DNA from: Euryodendron excelsum
Taxonomy: Eukaryota; Streptophyta; Magnoliopsida; Ericales; Pentaphylacaceae
NCBI GenBank assembly: GCA_033060915.1
Contig: CM065388.1
Location: 32,450,501-32,514,500, forward strand
DNA: 64,000 bases
Reading direction: 5' to 3'
Of the stretch, positions 59,001 through 64,000 are shown in pieces. The position numbers were made by a program, and so were the translations under genes. Every line of letters begins with the position of its first letter. The stretch's first letter is position 1. The notes beneath the pieces were generated by a model that did not search any database, was not told the origin of the DNA, and worked only from the letters and a program-made list of their open reading frames with translations.

Positions 59001-59506
59001 AAAGTGGAAAGGATTGGCCATTAGTTAATTAAAGACTCTCATAGGCGAATCTAGGGTAGATTGACATGTAGGTACCGAAAGGGCGGGGTAGGGTGATAGC
59101 TTAGTGCGTCTTCCCTACACGTAACCAACCTCCGAACTTAGGATCACTGATTTCAAAGACCAAAAGGAGTTATTTTTCTAAAAAGGGCTAAATGTTTTCC
59201 AAAGGTTGCCAAACAACCTGTTTTCCTAAAAAACCCTCTCTTGAGGAGATATTTTCAAAAAAACGTTTTCAAAACCCTAAGTGTAGTCTTCGGATTACTC
59301 TTAGTTTTTAGGTGACCTAACTCACCTTAATCAAGTTAGGTGGCGACTCTGAATCTTTTTCAAAAGCCCTTTATTCAAATCAATTTTCAATTCAAACCTA
59401 GTCGCACTCATTCTTCTAGGAGGGTGAGTTCTAACGAGAGAGTACAGCATTTTTCCCACTTGGGTGAGTATTCCTCGAGTGCAAAAAATCTGGGCGCGAC
59501 ACCTAC

Positions 59507-60292
59507 TGGATGGCACTTAAACATGCCATTCTGAGGACTTAGGTAGTTTCTCAAGAAACCTGCCAGAAATGGCCGTTGGGATAGTTTGGTCATTTTTCAC
59601 CGAAATGGGCTTGCAAGCACTAGTGTTGACTTGGGTTTTGAATTTTTCCGTCCCTCAGACGGCGGTCCCATGACATAGAGGTTTATTGGCAATTCCCAAT
59701 GTCAACTTGTTTACGAGTGTTTCCGCCACTGTAATAGCCGCGATGTTTACGAGTACTTTTGTTACTCTAATGGTTCGTGATCATTCCAAAGAGTGCCTGA
59801 TCTTAAGAAGCTGCTAGGTGGACTTATCGCCAGAGGAATCAACTTTCTCGAAAGGCGTACCAAAACGGATAGCCTTCATTGGTAGGCTAGCAGGCACCAA
59901 AGGTGGACCGTCCCACCATCTCGGGGACTTGGGGTCTCGTCCCAATCGACGGGTTTGAAGGGACTTACCGTTCCGAAGAGTTCTCTTGAAAAATGTGCTG
60001 GACATGATGGACTTACCACCTTGAGGAATCAACTTTCTCAAAAAGCATTCCAGAGTTAATTAGAATTGGACTTATCGTCTTTGAAACGACGTGCCCATTG
60101 GAACTGGACCGAATAATGCCCGAAGGGCACTTGGGTCATTTTGCCTCTATTTGGGTCCAATGGGCCCACTAAGCGATTGATTGACTGGATTATGTATGAA
60201 AAACTTGTTTGACTTGGAATATGTCCATATTGACTTGAATACAGGTCTAGACGGACTAGAGACTGCCAAGCGGACAAAATGGGGTGCTTACA
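59507..60292 (-). mobile_element. Giant Tat-type LTR (minus), U3 remainder
   Basis: Continuation of 50183-54034 after the solo LTR. It ends 'tggggtgcttaca' at 60292, the LTR start in reverse. To the right lies the antisense ORF, into whose second exon this LTR was inserted. Confidence 0.9.
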
Positions 60293-61221
60293 CTCTAGAC
60301 GAGGCGGTTGACTACTAGAAGCACCAGCATCCTGCGAAGAAGAAGAACTAAAGTAAGCAGAGCAAATAAACAATTAAGCAAAGCTAGAATAATAAAATAA
60401 AGAAAAGGATAATATACCCCACTACCTCCCATCTGAGCCAACCGTGCAGTCAAAGTGGCTACCTCAACTTGGTATTGGTCCCTCTCCATTTTGAATTGAT
60501 CTCTCTCAATCTAGTGCCAGTCTTTCTGGTCCATCATGACAAAAAACTTGGCCTGAGGCACAAATCCCCTAGCCCGATGCCACAAGTCCACTACCTCCTG
60601 GCCCACGATATAGCCTCCAACCACCACCTCAAATTAGGTAAAGGCATATATGAATCGAGCTTCGAAATGTGTGGCATAGTCAATCTCTAGAGAAAGCAAA
60701 AAACCAGCACTCGACTAATGCTCCCAATACAAAATAGGAACCCTCTCGACCAACGCTCCAAACTGGCGCTAATGCCGGTCTCCCATATAGGACTCTCATG
60801 ACTCATCATTAAGAAAGAAAATCCTTGGCAAAGACATCAAGATCAGATACCTGATTGCCTTGTAATGAACCGATCCAACAAAGGGCCTCCAAGTCAGGCC
60901 TCTCGCCTCTATCAACTTGAGGTTCGCTTGTATCGCCACAAAGTCAGTAATCTCAGATCGATGGGCTACCTGATCACAAGCCCATCTCAAACACCGGAGA
61001 TAAAGGTCAGCCTCCACTACCTTTAAACGATGACCCGGTAAATACTCTTAACTTCACCAGACCTGAAAGGGCCAAAACTCGGTCACGCTGCCCCAGTAGG
61101 CAGAAGTCTAGACTTGCATGGATTTGAGAAAACAACTGAAAGAGAAAGACCCCCAATCCAACTCTAATAAGGCTCTCAAGTCAACTACCACACTCACCAA
61201 TCTGATAGGGACGATCAAACA
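60293..61221 (-). pseudogene. Antisense ORF of a Tat/Retand-type element, with intron
   Basis: The minus-strand coding remnant reads 'VSVVVDLRALLELDWGSF' (about 61180-61125), 'YWGSVTEFWPFQVW', then a 73-residue open stretch (61017-60796) with 'LRCLRWACDQVAHRSEITDFV', 'GLTWRPFVGSVHY' and 'LMSLPRIFFLNDES'. Beyond several stops follows a coiled-coil-like end ('MERDQYQVEVATLTARLAQMGG', from 60489). A canonical intron of 86 nt (60417-60332, GTATAT...CGCAG) joins in frame to 'DAGASSSQPPRLE', where the giant LTR interrupts it. A plus-strand polypurine tract and 3' LTR follow at 61994-62012, so the ORF is antisense to its element. Antisense ORFs in just this place are known in Tat-lineage elements (Grande, Retand). 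Its function is unknown. Confidence 0.7.
60332..60417 (-). other. Putative intron in the antisense ORF
   Basis: Minus-strand GTATAT donor at 60417, T-rich interior with a 'ctttagttcttcttcttcgcag' end (acceptor at 60332). Removing 86 nt keeps the frame from '...MGGSG' to 'DAGASSS...'. Length and U-richness fit plant introns. Confidence 0.6.
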
Positions 61222-61993
61222 TTTTTTTATTTTTTTAAAATAAAAAAATCTAAAATTTTTCAAAATTCACGAAACCTCATATGGTTATTCAATATATTTT
61301 TCTAAGGTACATGGTGTAAAACTCTAGTCAAAAAGCCCAATACCCAAAGCTGTAGGAGTAAATCTGTAATTTCTATAGAAACCCTCTTTACATAAACGTG
61401 CAAAACTACTCAAACTCAATCAAACGAGCATTAAAACCTATAAACAACACCACTAGAGTGTTCAAAGCACATCAAAACATTAATTTCAACTACTTGCGTG
61501 AATCAAACGGAGTTCTACATATCAAAATCAACACAACAAAAAACTCATCCCTTGGAGTTTTCCAACGAAATCTTCTTCTTCGTCAACAATTTCGACAATG
61601 ATGACTACTTTCAGCAACTCTCCGATGTCCTCCAAACTCACTCCTTCAATACTTAAAGGTCTCTTATTGCAAAAACTTCACAAAAAGCTTTCAAAAGCCA
61701 AAAAAACTCGACCAAACCCGTAAAATCCAAACAAGGGGCTATTTCACCATTTTAAATCCCAGGCCTGGCGCTACTACAAGGCAAGTTTATGCCTGGCACC
61801 CTTACTAGTGGTGCCAAAGCCAATTCTGGGCAACTTTGCCCTTTTCCCACCAAAATTCAATTTTAAATGCCCCTTTATGCCAATCCGCCATTTTCAAGCT
61901 CTGGTATTAAAAAACTCACAATTCTAATCTCTCTAATCTCCACGTAGTCAACATAGGACTCTTAATTTATCACTTTCTGTCTTCGAGCAAAGA
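61222..61993. other. Non-coding region between antisense ORF and polypurine tract
   Basis: AT-rich 770 bp with no ORF of note. At 61765-61816 it holds two motifs like the LTR promoter palindromes ('ctggcgctac', and 'tggcac...gtggtgcca' at 61794-61816). On the minus strand a TATA-like ATTTAAAA follows at 61757-61750. This could be the promoter of the antisense ORF. Confidence 0.45.
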
Positions 61994-62008
61994 CAAAAAA
62001 AGAGGGAT
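61994..62008 (+). other. Polypurine tract of a plus-strand Tat-type element
   Basis: A purine run 'aaaaaaagaggga' lies three bases before the LTR start TGTAAGCACCC at 62012, the place for plus-strand priming. It identifies the following LTR as a 3' LTR. Confidence 0.75.
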
Positions 62009-62011
62009 AGC

Positions 62012-64000
62012 TGTAAGCACCCATTTTTGCCTGCTTGGCAATCTCTGGCCCAACCTGACTAATATTCAAACTGACACAGACACATTCAAGTACAAACTAG
62101 CTTCCCAGACTTGATCGAGTTAATCAACCGCTTTGTGGACCCGGTAGGCCAGATAAAGGCAAAATGATAAAAATGCCCTCAGAGCATTGCTCGATCCAAT
62201 TCCAGTTGGCACATCTTTCTAAAGACGGTAAGTCCATTATTTAACCTCAAATACAGTTCCAATTTCAATCTACACCAGTCAAATTAAATCCTGCATTTTT
62301 ATCTAGAAAACTCCTCGGTATGGTAAGTCCCTTCAAACCTGTCGACCGGGGTAGAACCCAAGTTCCCTAGATGGCAGAGCGGTTCACTCCTGGCTCCTGC
62401 TAGCCCGCCAATGTAGAATATCCGCTATTTGGCACGTCGATCGGGAAAGTACCTAAGGTCCCGAGACTATAAGACCATTCAGTAGCTTCCCAATATTAGG
62501 CAGTCTTCAGAATGAACACACACCCTCAGAGTGGCGGAAACACTCACAAACATCGCAACCGTCAGAGTGGTGGAAACACTTGCAAACAGGTCGACATGGG
62601 AAATTGCCAATAAACTCCCTATATCTAGTAACCGAACACGTATATTGGCTATGACACGTTTACCAAAAGATGGAATAACTTTCAAAACTAACTTATCACA
62701 CCCCATTAGAGTGGCAAAAACACTCAAAACCCAAGTCAACACCAGTGCCTGCTGGCCCACTATGGTGAAAAATGACTAAACTGCCCCTTGGGCCCTACCA
62801 GCATGCTTCTCGAGAAAGTGCCTAAGTCCTCAAAGTGCTAAGTCAACCCTTCTAAGATTGTCCGAAATAATCTAGCATGTTCTAGTAACTTCCAATCCAT
62901 TCCGGATCGATTCCGAGAGCATTCGGTTAAAATAACCATTTTGCCTCTAGGCATCTGGTCACCTTCAGGAACCACATCGGCTCTGGGTATCAAACCAGTT
63001 ATCTTCCATGGATGCTTCTAATAGTATTTCCAACCTTCTGGTACCTTTCTGGACGATTCCGAGTCCATTCCGATAAACCTGATGCAAAATGACTATTTCC
63101 AACCACACCGGCTCTGGGTATCAAATCAGCAATCCCTCAGAGTACTCTCAATCATGTTTCCAACCTTCAAGCCTTCTCACGGGTCATTCCGGGTTGAACC
63201 CAATGTTTTCTCAGTTTAAATGATCATTTTGCCCCTGGTGGCCCGGTCACCCTTTTCAACTACTCTGTCTCTGGTTATCAAGCCATTTACCTCTAGGATA
63301 CTCTTTTTAGGGTTCGCATCCATTGTTGGCTGAGTCTAGTTACTTGGAACCTTCCGGATCATCCTCAGACTTTCAGGAGTCACTCATAGTGAAGATAGAC
63401 CAAAAATTACACGGTAGTTACTAGGACTGGTGCCCAAATTTTTTGCTTTACGTCCCAAAGGTCGGAAGATTTATTTCTTGTTGCCTTAAAACTTTCCTAA
63501 GTGGCTAGCGCCACTTCTAGTGGCACCAGGCTAAAAAATGGTCTGCCACCACTACAATAGTCACTAGAGCCAATTTCAATTGCTTATAAATACAGACCAC
63601 CACCTGCATAAAAAGGATTCGCAAACTCATTCTAGAAACACTGCCTCACTGAAAACAAGCCTCGAAACCCTAGTTTTCTCAAGTCTCCCTCAAACCCTAG
63701 CCTCTGTTCAATCCATACACTCAAACCCTAGCCTCCATATACACTATACACTCAAATCCTAGCCCCTGAACATCCATTGAAGATCAAGGTGCTGCATATT
63801 CAAAGCTCTCAAGGTAAAGCAAACAAAGCAAAGAGAAGACAGGGTAGGTTATATATTTAGTTTCTACAATCCCCCTCTCTCTTCTATCTCTTAACCTCCT
63901 TGGGTTCTCTTCTATTTTAATCTCCATCTTTTAGCGCCCTTTCTTGCATGGTTGAAACAAAGGACTTCTTGATTCATGCTTAGGAAGACTTGTTGAAGGT
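62012..64000 (+). mobile_element. 3' LTR of a Tat-type element, cut by window end
   Basis: Starts TGTAAGCACCC and follows the family through U3 ('gagtggcggaaacactcacaaac' near 62528, 'ggctctgggtatcaaa' blocks), promoter and early R ('ggtaggtt...cccctctctcttc'). It is more diverged than the solo LTRs and lacks the 81-bp array. Polypurine tract and antisense ORF to its left show it belongs to an element whose body was largely lost to the left. Confidence 0.85.
63500..63592 (+). promoter_or_regulatory. LTR promoter module of the 62012 copy (decayed)
   Basis: A 'gctagcgccacttctagtggcacca' palindrome lies near 63504-63528, a decayed 'tgccaccactacaatagtcact' unit starts at about 63544 and TATAAATA at 63585. 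The last distance is about 41 bp, the only copy off the 38-bp rule. Confidence 0.65.

Larger units (their letters stand above)
54035..59501 (+). mobile_element. Giant Tat-type solo LTR (5.47 kb) with TSD CCTAC
   Basis: Starts TGTAAGCACCCC and ends with the perfect GGGCGCGACA. CCTAC lies at both sides (54030-54034 and 59502-59506). Host sequence is the minus giant LTR 50183-60292, so one giant LTR lies inside another in the opposite orientation. This is the longest and least decayed copy. It has an 81-bp array of about three units, an expanded ~28-bp array (54245-54930), two duplicated 'gagccggtctcc' blocks near 55150-55560, the promoter and the pyrimidine-rich R/U5. Confidence 0.95.

Overview
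The window is nuclear DNA of a flowering plant made almost wholly of nested, decayed retrotransposons. I see no host gene, tRNA, rRNA or CRISPR array. The evidence is a Tekay/Del-type Ty3-gypsy chromovirus, Tat/Ogre/Retand-type Ty3-gypsy elements with LTRs of about 5 kb, elements primed by tRNA-Asp (Athila-like), and an L1-type LINE tail with its zf-RVT domain. The species cannot be told from the sequence.

The dominant component is one family of giant LTRs that start TGTAAGCACCCC and end GGGCGCGACA. With a decayed relic they cover roughly 58% of the window. Plus-strand copies: 1-2939 (cut by the window edge), 22363-27615, 34386-36687 (truncated), 54035-59501 and 62012-64000 (cut by the window edge). 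Minus-strand copies: 30852-34385 (a divergent subfamily), 38594-43063, 43347-48697 and 50183-54034 plus 59507-60292, with a relic at about 3390-4506. Three copies are solo LTRs with perfect 5-bp target-site duplications: CACAT, ACTGC and CCTAC. Two others adjoin a primer-binding site matching tRNA-Arg, and one follows a polypurine tract, so the family can be placed in the Tat/Ogre group without a complete element in view.

Layout. 1-4506: giant LTR end, a duplicated 216-bp unit and a diverged LTR relic. 4507-6235: LINE tail. 6302-21597: a minus-strand, probably non-autonomous tRNA-Asp-primed element, split by a complete but dead Tekay chromovirus at 9443-18899. 21598-28257: a truncated minus-strand Tekay LTR split by a giant solo LTR. 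28258-43063: 5' parts of two minus-strand Tat elements (leader, PBS, LTR; one keeps a gag fragment), the first LTR interrupted by a plus-strand copy. 43064-50182: the 5' end of a second tRNA-Asp element (gag start, leader, PBS, LTR), split by a solo LTR. 50183-60292: a minus giant LTR split by a plus solo LTR. 60293-64000: an antisense, intron-containing ORF, then polypurine tract and 3' LTR, the arrangement known for Tat-lineage elements.

No element is intact. The Tekay copy keeps all its domains in order, but stop codons interrupt it throughout and active-site residues have changed. The most unusual structure is regulatory: each giant LTR carries two or three GGCGCC-centred palindromes exactly 38 bp apart, the last lying 38 bp from a TATAAATA box, and this spacing holds in six copies on both strands. 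A tRNA-Asp LTR shows an analogous array of TTCGAA palindromes about 20-22 bp apart.
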